From contig CALCNX010000089.1 of assembly GCA_937899715.1 (NCBI GenBank), positions 1 to 64,000 on the forward strand: a DNA stretch of 64,000 nucleotides, in the 5' to 3' direction. Position numbers and translations under genes: made by a program. The notes beneath the pieces are model-generated. The model saw only the letters and a program-made list of their open reading frames with translations. It was not told the origin of the DNA and did no database searches. This document shows positions 43,199-52,193 of this stretch, piece after piece. This stretch comes from an uncultured bacterium. GTDB lineage: Bacteria; Bacteroidota; Ignavibacteria; Kapaibacteriales; UBA4661. Each line of letters opens with the position of its first letter. The first letter of the stretch is position 1.

Positions 43199-43975
43199 AT
43201 GCAATACGATAACATCATTCTTTCCAATCCCGCCGACGGTGTTGGTGCTGTACAACTCAATCGCCCGAAAGTTCTGAACGCGCTGAATACCAAAACAATG
43301 TCGGAAATTCTTCACGCAATGAAAGAATACGATGCCGACCCAAACATTCGCTGTATGGTTCTACACGGCGATGAGCGTGCCTTTGCCGCAGGCGCGGACA
43401 TACGCGAGATGAGCGACGCGACGGCAGTTCAGATGATGGTACGCAATCCATTTTCTGCATGGGAAGATATGCGCGGCATCAAGAAGCCGATTATTGCGGC
43501 AGTAAGCGGTTTTGCGCTTGGCGGTGGCTGTGAATTGGCAATGCTTTGCGATATGATTGTTGCTTCGGAAACGGCACAATTTGGTCAACCTGAAATTAAA
43601 CTTGGACTCATTCCCGGAGCCGGCGGTACGCAGCGTATGACCAAAGCGATTGGCAAGGCGCGTACAATGGACATTGTGTTGACCGGACGTAATTTCACAG
43701 CACAAGAGGCATTCGCAATGGGCTTGGTTTCTCGTATCGTTCCGGCTGCCGAGTGGCTAGAGGCGGCTATCAACATGGCAAAAGAAATCGCTTCCATGCC
43801 CGCGATTGCTGTCCGCGAGGGCAAAGAAGCGGTCTTGAAATCGTTTGACCTCAGTATCGAAATGGGCTTGGAATTCGAGCGCAAAAACTTCTACCTTCTT
43901 CTCACCACCGACGACGCTCGCGAAGGAATGAAAGCATTTATGGAAAAGCGTATGCCCGTTTGGAAAGGGCAGTAA
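43199..43975 (+). CDS. enoyl-CoA hydratase/isomerase family protein
   Basis: A 258-residue crotonase-fold protein. It shows RAFAAGADIREM (CoA-binding/oxyanion loop), SGFALGGGCELAMLCDMIV with the catalytic Glu region, and PEIKLGLIPGAGGTQRM. The text is closest to short-chain enoyl-CoA hydratases of beta-oxidation, which add water to trans-2-enoyl-CoA. Companion beta-oxidation genes are not adjacent; an acyl-CoA dehydrogenase is encoded 1.5 kb away on the other strand. A bidirectional terminator follows. Confidence 0.9.
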   Translation: MQYDNIILSNPADGVGAVQLNRPKVLNALNTKTMSEILHAMKEYDADPNIRCMVLHGDERAFAAGADIREMSDATAVQMMVRNPFSAWEDMRGIKKPIIAAVSGFALGGGCELAMLCDMIVASETAQFGQPEIKLGLIPGAGGTQRMTKAIGKARTMDIVLTGRNFTAQEAFAMGLVSRIVPAAEWLEAAINMAKEIASMPAIAVREGKEAVLKSFDLSIEMGLEFERKNFYLLLTTDDAREGMKAFMEKRMPVWKGQ

Positions 43976-43992
43976 TTTCCGATAACGCCCAT

Positions 43993-44047
43993 AAAAAAAT
44001 GCCCGCAAAAAACGTACAAGAAGTGATGCTTTTTGCGGGCATTTTTA
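43993..44047. terminator. bidirectional intrinsic terminator
   Basis: AAAAATGCCCGCAAAAA (ending 44012) pairs with TTTTTGCGGGCATTTTT (44030-44046) around an ~17-nt loop, with both an A-run and a T-run. It lies between converging genes ending at 43975 (+) and 44062 (-). Confidence 0.9.
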
Positions 44048-44061
44048 TGATAGAATACTTG

Positions 44062-44757
44062 CTACTCGTGAAATAGTGTTAGCGCTGTCAGCCCCGACAA
44101 TGCAGCTGTTTCAGCACGAAGGCGCGTAGGCGCGAGTGTCCACAAAACGGAACGTGTATCATTCCGCAATAGTATTTGTTCTTCTTCCGAAAAGCCGCCT
44201 TCCGGTCCGACGCATAAACACACACTTGTGGCATGATACCGCGATGGCTTCTGCCCTTCAGTGTCAGCCAGGATAATGCGCGTTTCTGCGGGAAGCATGG
44301 TGAGAAGCGACTGAGGAGTCATAGGTTCATGAAGTTGTATTAATCGTGCCCGATGCGCTTGCTTCATAGCAGCAAGGGACTTTGCAAAGAGACGCTCAGG
44401 TTTGGTGCGGTCTCGTTCACTGTGTTTGGTGAGAAGCGGCACAAAATCGCTTGCACCGAGCTCAATCGCTTTTTCAAGCGCAAATTCCATCCGCTCCCGG
44501 TTATCTAAAATTCCCAGCGCCATAACTATGCGGTATGGCAACTCCCCGTACTCAGGTATTATCCGCACAAGACGGCACAGTACATCGTGTTTACTTATTT
44601 CCGCCACAATAGCCTCAGCGCAATAGCCGCGACCATTAGAGAGCATAATCCGTTCACCTGCTCGGAGGCGCAGCGCACGGGTGTGCTGTGCCTCGTCACC
44701 TGTTAGTACTATGTTTGTACTGCTTGGCTCTATATCAGGTGCGTAAAGACATTCCAT
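44062..44757 (-). CDS. rsmE: 16S rRNA (uracil-1498-N3)-methyltransferase
   Basis: Methylates U1498 of 16S rRNA near the P site. The 231-residue protein has a PUA-like N-terminal barrel (~1-75, HTRALRLRAGERIMLSNGRG) and a SPOUT domain with knot motifs CVGPEGGFSEEEQIL and LRAETAALSGLTALTLF. Divergent from ogt with a ~110-bp shared upstream region. Confidence 0.92.
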   Translation of the reverse strand: MECLYAPDIEPSSTNIVLTGDEAQHTRALRLRAGERIMLSNGRGYCAEAIVAEISKHDVLCRLVRIIPEYGELPYRIVMALGILDNRERMEFALEKAIELGASDFVPLLTKHSERDRTKPERLFAKSLAAMKQAHRARLIQLHEPMTPQSLLTMLPAETRIILADTEGQKPSRYHATSVCLCVGPEGGFSEEEQILLRNDTRSVLWTLAPTRLRAETAALSGLTALTLFHE

Positions 44758-44870
44758 TGTGTGCCGCGTGAGAATTTGTAGATTGCAAGATGGGGATTGC
44801 GGTCTAATATAAGCTCGTACAAGCCGTAATTTTTTGCCGAACCCTTCAATCAGATTTTTTTCTTGTCCTT

Positions 44871-45395
44871 ATGAAAACGTACATCGCGCATCATCAGTCG
44901 CCTTTGGGCTTAGTAGAGATACGAATTCAAGGCGCTGACATGGAAACATCACCCACAATTGGTCTTACCCATCTGACCATTCTGGACGATACTCCCACTC
45001 TTACACCTTCCATCTCCTCCAAAGACGTGCAAATTAGCGCTCTTATCGAACAAACTCGTTGCGAATTGGACGAGTATTTTGCAGGCAAACGGCATGAATT
45101 TACGTTACCACTCACGCCGCAAGGAACAGCATTTGAACAGCGCGTCTGGTCGGCATTGCAAACGATTCCATTTGGAACAACACGGTCGTATTCTCAGCAG
45201 ACGGAACTACTTGGCGACATGAAAGCCCTACGTGCTGTAGCGGCGGCAAACGGGCGTAATCCTTTGTGGCTTGTAGTTCCCTGCCACCGCGTTATTGGCA
45301 AAAACGGTGATTTGACAGGCTACGCTGGAGGTCTCTGGCGCAAAGAATGGTTACTGAGACACGAAGGTGCATTGCCTCAAGCACGCCTTTTCTAA
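44871..45395 (+). CDS. ogt: methylated-DNA--protein-cysteine methyltransferase
   Basis: Repairs O6-methylguanine and O4-methylthymine by transferring the alkyl group to its own Cys. The 174-residue protein has the C-terminal DNA-binding domain (QGTAFEQRVWSALQTIPFGTTRSYS) and the acceptor motif VVPCHRVIG. The arginine finger region is present (ALRAVAAANGRNPLWLVVPCH). An internal N-terminal stretch is slightly longer than usual. Confidence 0.93.
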   Translation: MKTYIAHHQSPLGLVEIRIQGADMETSPTIGLTHLTILDDTPTLTPSISSKDVQISALIEQTRCELDEYFAGKRHEFTLPLTPQGTAFEQRVWSALQTIPFGTTRSYSQQTELLGDMKALRAVAAANGRNPLWLVVPCHRVIGKNGDLTGYAGGLWRKEWLLRHEGALPQARLF

Positions 45396-45404
45396 GGAGT
45401 GTAC

Positions 45405-46613
45405 TCACATTTCCACCGTATAGCCATACTGCTTCAAGATTGTTCGTGCAAGAACGGTTTTATGCACTTCATCGGGTCCGTCGTAAATACGAGCTGCGCG
45501 TTCGTGTCTGTACCAGTAGGAAAGTATCGTGTCGTCCGTGATACCAAGCGCTCCGTGCGCCTGAATAGCACGGTCAAGCACGTGTTGGAGTACATTCGCC
45601 ACAAAAAATTTAATCGTGGAAATAGATTCTTTCATTGCCTGAGCGCCGTGTTTGTCTATTCCATCTGCGGTATGCAGCACCATATACCGCGCCGCATCTA
45701 TCTCCGCGCGGCTTTCCGCTATCCATGCTTGTATGATTTGCTTGCTGGCAAGCGGCTTACCGGAAGAAAGTTCGCGCGAGACCGCATAACGGCACATCAT
45801 GTCCAATGCCCGTTCACAAATCCCCACAAAGCGCATACAATGGTGTATTCGCCCCGGTCCCAAACGGTGCTGTGCGAGAGAAAAACCTCCGCCTTCTTTA
45901 CCCAGCAAATTTGCAGCCGGAACACGGCAATTTTCAAAGCGGACTTCCGCATGACTAGCGTAACTATCGCCTTCTTCACCCATGATTTTGATATTCCGCA
46001 CGAGCGTAAAGCCCGGTGTTGAGGTAGGAACAAGAATCATGCTCGCGCGTTTGTGCGGTGCTTCGTCGGGATTTGTCACCGCCATAGTCACAGCAAACGT
46101 AGCGCCGTCTGCCGATGAGGTAAACCATTTGTGTCCGTTTATCACGTACTCATTGCCCTCACGCACTGCTGTGGTTGCCATATTCACGGGATTTGACCCC
46201 GCAAATTCTGGTTCGGTCATTGCGAAGCAGGAGCGAATATCACCGCGCATGAGAGGCTCAAGAAACGTGTGTTTCTGCTCCGGTGTGGCGAACTGATGCA
46301 AAAGTTCCATATTGCCAATATCCGGTGCTTGGCAGTTAAAAGTATAGTGCCCAAGTGGGCTGCGCCCTAGCTCTTCGCTGACAAGACCAAATTCTGTGAG
46401 CGTTAGCCCCAAGCCACCATCTTCGGGCGGCAAATGCGGTGCCCATAAACCCATTTCCTTTACACGCGAGCGCAAACCTTGTAAAGTCGGCTCAAGTGCA
46501 CGAAAGGAGCCGTGGAGATAGGCGGATTCAAGCGGGAACAATTCTTGTGCAACAAATTCTCGCACACGCGGCAGAATAGCTGCAAGGCGCTCGGTAATAA
46601 AGATAGTGGTCAT
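45405..46613 (-). CDS. acyl-CoA dehydrogenase
   Basis: A 402-residue FAD-dependent acyl-CoA dehydrogenase. N-terminal helical domain, central beta domain with SCFAMTEPEFAGSNP and WFTSSADGATFAVTMAVT, and C-terminal helices. The pattern QAHGALGITDDTILSYWYRHERAARIYDGPDEVHKTVLART matches ACAD10/11-like and other long-chain ACADs. The usual catalytic Glu position cannot be assigned by eye. The frame extends to 46724, but ATG 46613 (MTTIFITERLA) is preferred since the extension would overlap the divergent chemoreceptor gene. Its 3' end is 10 bp from the converging ogt stop. Confidence 0.87.
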   Translation of the reverse strand: MTTIFITERLAAILPRVREFVAQELFPLESAYLHGSFRALEPTLQGLRSRVKEMGLWAPHLPPEDGGLGLTLTEFGLVSEELGRSPLGHYTFNCQAPDIGNMELLHQFATPEQKHTFLEPLMRGDIRSCFAMTEPEFAGSNPVNMATTAVREGNEYVINGHKWFTSSADGATFAVTMAVTNPDEAPHKRASMILVPTSTPGFTLVRNIKIMGEEGDSYASHAEVRFENCRVPAANLLGKEGGGFSLAQHRLGPGRIHHCMRFVGICERALDMMCRYAVSRELSSGKPLASKQIIQAWIAESRAEIDAARYMVLHTADGIDKHGAQAMKESISTIKFFVANVLQHVLDRAIQAHGALGITDDTILSYWYRHERAARIYDGPDEVHKTVLARTILKQYGYTVEM

Positions 46614-46679
46614 GGCTACAAGTCGGAAAGACAGAGAGAAACAAGGGCTTATGATGTGAAATATACGGTATTTTTCCCG

Positions 46680-46710
46680 TTGTGCAGCACAAAACTTATC
46701 GCTAATTTTG
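46680..46710 (+). promoter_or_regulatory. Bacteroidota-type promoter upstream of the chemoreceptor gene
   Basis: TTG at 46680-46682 and TAATTTTG at 46703-46710 with 20-nt spacing. The transcript would start near 46716, leaving only ~7 nt before ATG 46723. This either favours a start at ATG 46768 or implies a very short leader. Confidence 0.45.
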
Positions 46711-46722
46711 CCCCCAGAAATC

Positions 46723-48489
46723 ATGTCTTTGCCCCGTTATAGTACCACAACTTACATTACAAGCAGTATGCAACGCTTTCTTCGTTCATTTATCCCACCC
46801 TCGTTTTTACCACGTACCGATGCCCGCCGTCGCGCTCGTATTCTCGTTGATACTGCCTTCATAATCGTCTTTATTGACCTTGTTCATGCTGCCCTCTATA
46901 CCTTTGCTTACGGAGCTTCGTGGCATTTAGTTATTATCAGTCTGCTTATTATTGCCAGCCTTGCTGCCCCGTTTATTCTTAAACTGACGGCTTCGTTGAG
47001 CGTTGCGGGTCATGCCTTTGCTTTCTCCATGAGCGCTGCGTTTATTGGTTTTGCAGTATTGGAAGGTGGTATTACGACTTCTATCACACCACTGTTTACA
47101 CTGCCGCCAATTATTGCGCTGCTCACTGCGGGGCGAAAAGCCGCAGCCTTCCATTTTGGGTTAGTAGCCTTGAGCATTATTCTGTTCGTCGTTGCATCAC
47201 ATTTGGGTTGGCTGAAGGCAACGGAATTTTCGGCGAAGTGGGATTCTCTCATTTCCGGGGTAGTAATTTTTGCTGTTGTTTTCGGCTGTTTGGCACTGAT
47301 GATTATGTTCGATAATGGCACACAATATAGCCAAAGACTTCTTCAAGAAGAAAAAGCAGCTTCGGAGCAAAAAGTAATAGATGCAATCGTGCGCATACGG
47401 GAGCAACAAGAAGAGGCACAAGAAAGGGAAGCAGAAACCCTGCGACTGGCTGAAGAGCAAAAATTGTATTTGGAGCAAAGCGCACGGCTTATCTTGGAAT
47501 CTATGCAGCGTTTCGCATTTGGTGATTTGACGGCACGGGTTGAAGAAGGGCGCACGGATGATATTGGGCAGATTTTTAAGGGTTTCAATCGTAGCATAGC
47601 GTCGGTAGAAAAGTTGGTGCAGCAGGTCATTCACAATGTAGAGCACACAAATACGATTGCAACCCATATCAGTTCTGCCTCAAGCCAGATGGCTGCCACC
47701 AGCGAAGAACAATCAGCACAAATTGTACAAATTGCCTCCACCGTAGAAGAAACCGCACGTTCGGTAAGTGAAAACGCCAAACACGCTGTGCGTGTGGATA
47801 TGCTGACGCGGCAAACAGGCGAAAATGCTGTTCGCGGTGCGGAAGTCGTTCGTGCAGCAGTGAGCAAAATTGAAGAAATTGCTTCGGTTGTCAGCGATGC
47901 GGCAAAAGTGGTAGAAACGCTTGGTAATTCCAGCGCGGAAATCGGTGAAATCGTACAAGTTATCGAAGAAATTGCCGACCAGACCAATCTTTTGGCACTC
48001 AATGCCGCCATCGAAGCTGCTCGTGCTGGTGAGCAAGGACGCGGCTTTGCGGTCGTTGCCGATGAAGTTCGTAAACTTGCCGAGCGCACCGCCCAAGCCA
48101 CCAAACAAATCAGCCAAACGATTAAACTCATTCAACATGATACTGAGCGCGCTGTGAACGGGATGCAACGCGGCGATGCTGAAGTACGGCAGGGGCTAAC
48201 ATTGGCGCAGCAAGCAGGAGAAGCGCTTGAAAAAATTGTGGACAGCGCTCAAGAGGTGGCTGTTATGGTCAAAAACTCGGCATCGGTCATGGAAGAACAG
48301 TCTTCTTCGGTGGATTCTGTTGCCAAAAGCATTGAGCAAATTTCTGCGTCTGCAGAAGAAACAACCGTCAGTCTGGGCGAAATTGCCCGTTCAACAGAGC
48401 ATTTGCTGGGCTTGACCGATGATTTACAAAATTTGGTAAGTCAGTTTGAAGTCGGGAGCACCAACGTTACCAAAAGTCTTTCGCGTTAG
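46723..48489 (+). CDS. methyl-accepting chemotaxis protein with multi-pass membrane sensor
   Basis: A 588-residue chemoreceptor. About six hydrophobic helices lie at residues ~40-200 (for example TAFIIVFIDLVHAALYTFAYG and SGVVIFAVVFGCLALMIMF), with little periplasmic sequence, followed by a coiled coil, a HAMP-like segment (~245-310) and a cytoplasmic signalling domain (~320-570). The domain includes the hairpin tip IADQTNLLALNAAIEAARAGEQGRGFAVVADEVRKLAERT. It probably senses via the membrane or cytosol. No che or flagellar genes are in the window. Two starts, 46723 and 46768, are possible. Confidence 0.9.
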   Translation: MSLPRYSTTTYITSSMQRFLRSFIPPSFLPRTDARRRARILVDTAFIIVFIDLVHAALYTFAYGASWHLVIISLLIIASLAAPFILKLTASLSVAGHAFAFSMSAAFIGFAVLEGGITTSITPLFTLPPIIALLTAGRKAAAFHFGLVALSIILFVVASHLGWLKATEFSAKWDSLISGVVIFAVVFGCLALMIMFDNGTQYSQRLLQEEKAASEQKVIDAIVRIREQQEEAQEREAETLRLAEEQKLYLEQSARLILESMQRFAFGDLTARVEEGRTDDIGQIFKGFNRSIASVEKLVQQVIHNVEHTNTIATHISSASSQMAATSEEQSAQIVQIASTVEETARSVSENAKHAVRVDMLTRQTGENAVRGAEVVRAAVSKIEEIASVVSDAAKVVETLGNSSAEIGEIVQVIEEIADQTNLLALNAAIEAARAGEQGRGFAVVADEVRKLAERTAQATKQISQTIKLIQHDTERAVNGMQRGDAEVRQGLTLAQQAGEALEKIVDSAQEVAVMVKNSASVMEEQSSSVDSVAKSIEQISASAEETTVSLGEIARSTEHLLGLTDDLQNLVSQFEVGSTNVTKSLSR

Positions 48490-48527
48490 AGTAATCCGCA
48501 TTAGAGCAAACAATAATTGCAAATCAT

Positions 48528-48558
48528 TTGCAAAAGCGAAATTTTCGTTGTAGTTTTG
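48528..48558 (+). promoter_or_regulatory. Bacteroidota-type promoter upstream of the His-rich small protein
   Basis: TTG at 48528-48530 and TAGTTTTG at 48551-48558, spaced 20 nt. Transcription would start at about 48563-48564, on or next to the ATG of the following gene, so the message may be leaderless or nearly so. Confidence 0.45.
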
Positions 48559-48562
48559 TCTC

Positions 48563-48952
48563 ATGCTCACCGCGCTTCGTCATACCGATTCTCTTGCTAC
48601 GCGCTCTTTCGCGCTGGCGCTTGCTGTGCTCTTTTGCACAGTGCGCATGGCTGCTGCATGGCACACCCACGAAGCATTTCACCACCACAACACGCCCGGC
48701 AGCAAGGCTGCCTCAGAAGCCTACTCCATTGCAGGTTTCGACCATAATACCTCGCCGACTAACCAGACAGCGGAGAATGACGATTGCCCGTTATGCCATG
48801 TATTGTCGCAGGGCATAGCGGAAATTGCGCTTGTAGCATTTGCTTTTGCACTTGCCCTCATGCTTGTTTTGCTTCTTGCGTCGGTATCATTTTCACCTGC
48901 TCGCCTCTCCATTTCTTGCCTTTCCGACCGCGCTCCTCCTCGTTTCGCATAA
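48563..48952 (+). CDS. His-rich DUF2946-like membrane protein
   Basis: A 129-residue protein. An N-terminal hydrophobic segment (about 15-32, ALALAVLFCTVRMAAAW) is followed by a His-rich loop (HTHEAFHHHNTPG) and DDCPLCHVL. A second hydrophobic helix follows (IALVAFAFALALMLVLLLASV), and the end is SDRAPPRFA. The CPLC plus RAPP ending resembles DUF2946/DUF2645-type exported proteins found near TonB metal receptors. It precedes the TonB receptor by 64 bp. Metal binding is likely; the metal is unknown. Confidence 0.72.
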   Translation: MLTALRHTDSLATRSFALALAVLFCTVRMAAAWHTHEAFHHHNTPGSKAASEAYSIAGFDHNTSPTNQTAENDDCPLCHVLSQGIAEIALVAFAFALALMLVLLLASVSFSPARLSISCLSDRAPPRFA

Positions 48953-49016
48953 GCTCCTCTGCATAGCTTGCACCGCCTTTCTTTGTACTGCCTTTTCTTG
49001 AATACACCTTGATTCT

Positions 49017-51488
49017 ATGACCATTTCACGACATAGCTTTGTGCTGTGGGCGTGTATGATGCTTACGCAATGCTGCTTCATACCAGCGTTGTACGGGCAA
49101 ATACTCGTCGGCACGGTGCTGGATAATCGCACCAGTAAGCCACTTTCCAGCGTACGCCTCTACATCCTCGAAAGTAAACGTGGTATGCTTTCACGTGCGG
49201 ATGGGTCATTTACGCTTCCTATCGGCGAACGCGGCACGTACACGCTTCGCGCAACACTTCTTGGCTATACGGCACTGGAAGAGCGTATTGTGGCTACTTC
49301 TCCAGATACCATTCGCATTCGTATCCGTTTGCAGCAAGCCGTAGTGCGCCTTGCTGCTGCACGAGTCGTTACCGACCGTATCAATTCGGACAATTTGCCA
49401 ACACAAAACATGACCACTATTACCACACAAGATTTGGAGCGCTCTCGCGGGCAAACCTTTGGCGAGGCACTGCAAAATGTAGCGGGGGTAACACTTATGC
49501 AGACAGGAGCTTCGATTTCAAAGCCTGTTATTCGAGGGTTGCACAGCCAGCGTATCGTGGTGGTCAACGCAGGAGTAGCACAAGAAGGACAGCAGTGGGG
49601 CGCAGAGCACGCGCCGGAGATTGACCCCTTCGCTCCCTCCAAGATAGAAGTGGTGCGTGGTGCGGCGGGTGTGGAATATGGTGCGGGCGCTATCGGTGGC
49701 GTGATTCGGGTTCTCCCGCGAACGCTACCTCGCGGCACGTGGTTTGGTGGGGAAGCACAAACAGCTCTTTTTACTAATAACTCACAAGGCGTATTATCAC
49801 TGGCATTAGAAGGCGGAAAGGCGGTAATTGGTGATAGTAACACGCTGCTGAATGAACTTGGTAAGGGGTTTGGCTGGCGCACGCAAGGCAGCGCAAGGCG
49901 GGCAGGCGATTCGCGTGCACCGTCGTATGTGATTGGTAATACAGGTTTTCAGGAAATAAATGGTTCCGTAGCATTTGGTTACACCGGGGAGCGCTTTGGA
50001 ATTGAAGCCTATTACTCACTTTTTACCACCGAACTCGGTATTTTTAGCGGTGCGCATATCGGAAGTTTACCTGATTTGTTGCGGGCGATGGAGAATGGTC
50101 GCCCCTTAGTGGATTATGAATGGACGTACGCGATTGATGCGCCAAAGCAGCAAATTACGCATGATTTGTGGTCGGTAAATGCCCATTATGCTGCGGACTG
50201 TGGGCGCTTCGAGCTGCAATACGGCTGGCAGCAAAATAATCGTGCCGAATTCGATAGCCACAATGCTCGTATTCGCGGGGATTCGGGCGTGCTCATGCAA
50301 TCGCTCATGCGCCCCGCCATGAACTTGCAATTAACAACGTATTCGCTTGATGCAAAATTTCGCCACAAGCCACTGAACATTGCACCCGAAGCCGTACTGA
50401 CGGGCATTGTGGGCGGGAGCGGTGTAGCGCAATGGAACGTGCAGAGCGGTAGGGCGTTTCTGATTCCTAGTTTTCAAGCGCAGTCCGGGGGAGCATATTT
50501 GATTGAAACGTTGGCAATGCCTGATTTTATCGCCAATGCAGGATTCCGCTATGATGCGCGGCACGTGAACGTCATCGGCTCGGAATTTCGGGATATTCCC
50601 GACACAACGCAGACGTTTTCCGGTTTTTCTGCGGCACTTGGCGTGGTGATGAATTTTGGGTTGGAAATAAACACAAACGACAGCACACAATTTATATCAC
50701 TGCAAACTAGCCAAAGACCATCCTTCAAGCCGTTTTCCCTTGCACTCAATCTTGCTTCGGCATGGCGAGCGCCGCTGGTGAACGAGCAATTTTCCGAAGG
50801 CGTTCATCACGGCACGGCACAATATGAAATCGGTAATCCGAACCTGAAGCCGGAACGCAGTTACAGCGCAGATGCGACGCTGGCATTGCGAACCGAAAAA
50901 GCTCACTTTGAACTCAGCGGCTACGTGAACACGATTGATAATTTTATCTATCTTCGTCCTGACGCTGCAAATCCGACGGTTACGATTCGCGGAACATTTC
51001 CGACCTTTCACTACGCCCAGACATTTGCACTCTTGCGGGGTGTGGATGCAAGTGCCGATGCTCTTTTGAGCGATAATGTGCGCTTGGGCGGAACGCTCTC
51101 ACTTGTGCGTGGTGATAATGTTGCTGACTCCGAGCCGCTTATTTTCATGCCTGCCGACCGACTTCGTTCGTTTATTCGCTACGAAGCTGCGTCATTGCTT
51201 GGCATGGCGGATATCTTTGCAGAAATCTCGTCAACACTTGTGCGGACACAAGACCGCTTCCCTGCGAATGTGGATTATGCTGCGCCACCGCCCGGCTATG
51301 TACTGTTTGATTGCGCAGTGGGAGGGCACGTGGAAACGTTCGGCACAAGACTTTCGTGGAATGTATCAGTGCGGAATATTGCAAACACGGCGTATCGAGA
51401 CTATCTCAGCCGCTACCGTTATTTCACCGATGATCCGGGGCGGAACGTGGTTGTGCGAGTATCGGTGCCGTTTGGAGATGGGCGGTGA
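49017..51488 (+). CDS. TonB-dependent receptor, probable metal or metallophore uptake
   Basis: An 823-residue outer-membrane receptor. Signal peptide at residues 1-~28. A carboxypeptidase-like regulatory domain follows (~30-110, GTVLDNRTSKPLSSVRLYI). The plug domain lies at ~120-245 (TFGEALQNVAGVTLM, SKPVIRGLHSQRIVVVNAGV, VRGAAGVEYGAGAIGGVIRV), then a beta-barrel ending in an aromatic strand. The plug text PVIRGLxxxR... QEGQQWGAEHAPEID is similar to ZnuD-type zinc receptors. With the His-rich neighbour this suggests divalent metal uptake; the ligand is not proven. The final residues are RVSVPFGDGR. Confidence 0.88.
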   Translation: MTISRHSFVLWACMMLTQCCFIPALYGQILVGTVLDNRTSKPLSSVRLYILESKRGMLSRADGSFTLPIGERGTYTLRATLLGYTALEERIVATSPDTIRIRIRLQQAVVRLAAARVVTDRINSDNLPTQNMTTITTQDLERSRGQTFGEALQNVAGVTLMQTGASISKPVIRGLHSQRIVVVNAGVAQEGQQWGAEHAPEIDPFAPSKIEVVRGAAGVEYGAGAIGGVIRVLPRTLPRGTWFGGEAQTALFTNNSQGVLSLALEGGKAVIGDSNTLLNELGKGFGWRTQGSARRAGDSRAPSYVIGNTGFQEINGSVAFGYTGERFGIEAYYSLFTTELGIFSGAHIGSLPDLLRAMENGRPLVDYEWTYAIDAPKQQITHDLWSVNAHYAADCGRFELQYGWQQNNRAEFDSHNARIRGDSGVLMQSLMRPAMNLQLTTYSLDAKFRHKPLNIAPEAVLTGIVGGSGVAQWNVQSGRAFLIPSFQAQSGGAYLIETLAMPDFIANAGFRYDARHVNVIGSEFRDIPDTTQTFSGFSAALGVVMNFGLEINTNDSTQFISLQTSQRPSFKPFSLALNLASAWRAPLVNEQFSEGVHHGTAQYEIGNPNLKPERSYSADATLALRTEKAHFELSGYVNTIDNFIYLRPDAANPTVTIRGTFPTFHYAQTFALLRGVDASADALLSDNVRLGGTLSLVRGDNVADSEPLIFMPADRLRSFIRYEAASLLGMADIFAEISSTLVRTQDRFPANVDYAAPPPGYVLFDCAVGGHVETFGTRLSWNVSVRNIANTAYRDYLSRYRYFTDDPGRNVVVRVSVPFGDGR

Positions 51489-51498
51489 GAGACATCAT

Positions 51499-51741
51499 TT
51501 ACCGAGCAAGTTCCAAAGGCTCGTGCACAAGCAGCATTAAATCTTGCGTTGAGATAGATTCGATGGCAAATGCTTTGCCGTTCAGGTCAGCAAATTCAAC
51601 CAAGGCAAACTCTCCAATGTGATCATCAACGACTGTTCCGCCACAGCCACGCGGCAGTACAATCTGTTTACCGCTTGCAAAGTGAGTTGTAGTGAGCTCT
51701 TTGAGCAAAACAACAGCAGAATGTTCTTGAAGTATTGGCAT
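51499..51741 (-). CDS. DUF4926-like small protein
   Basis: An 80-residue protein with the pattern HSAVVLLKELTTTHFASGKQ, a GCGGTVVD turn and FALVEFADLNGKAFAIESIS. This matches DUF4926 domains (about 60-80 residues). In many genomes DUF4926 genes stand next to a DUF6883 gene, as here (14 bp downstream). The pair may be a toxin-antitoxin or immunity module, but no function is established. Confidence 0.65.
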   Translation of the reverse strand: MPILQEHSAVVLLKELTTTHFASGKQIVLPRGCGGTVVDDHIGEFALVEFADLNGKAFAIESISTQDLMLLVHEPLELAR

Positions 51742-51755
51742 AAATTACATCCTTG

Positions 51756-52094
51756 TTAATCAATGTAAGCAGTTGATAGATGAGGTACTTGAGTTTTATG
51801 ATTTACACACCACCCCGTGCGAATACGACAAGTGCTGACATCAGTGGTCAGGTTGAAAACAATATTGTAAATATCGCAATAGGGTGTGGTCTTAACAAAA
51901 AACGCTTGATTGGTTTGTGAAGCAGAAAAGATTGCATCCAGTAGAATTTCGCTATTCGTCTGAGAAATACCAAGCAACCGTTGAAATAAAAGAGCTTTAT
52001 GCTTGCCATATTCATGCTCTGTATTCAAACAGTATTGCTCAACTTTTTCAAGAATTTGCTTGCGGTCAATCATGGAAGCATTTGGCAGATACAT
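51756..52094 (-). CDS. DUF6883-like protein
   Basis: A 112-residue protein starting LPNASMIDRKQILEKVEQYC and containing NTEHEYGKHKALLFQRLLGI and a C-terminal CRIRTGWCVNHKTQVPHLSTAYI. This fits DUF6883, a domain also found in polymorphic toxins, where it is suspected to be a nuclease. Its gene lies 14 bp upstream of the DUF4926-like gene. A TAGTTTTG -7-like box on this strand (52128-52135) lies ~34 bp before the start, without a good -33 TTG. Confidence 0.65.
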   Translation of the reverse strand: MYLPNASMIDRKQILEKVEQYCLNTEHEYGKHKALLFQRLLGISQTNSEILLDAIFSASQTNQAFFVKTTPYCDIYNIVFNLTTDVSTCRIRTGWCVNHKTQVPHLSTAYID

Positions 52095-52193
52095 AGCAAT
52101 AATAGGATTTTAACAGACAACCTTTACCAAAACTACAATTTTTCTGTCATTAGTTCATAGTTTTTGCTTTTTCACCCTTTTCCCCAAAACATT

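Noticed and set aside
46614..46724. Acyl-CoA dehydrogenase extension to 46724
   Set aside because: It overlaps the divergent chemoreceptor gene and promoter and has no similarity to ACAD N-termini.
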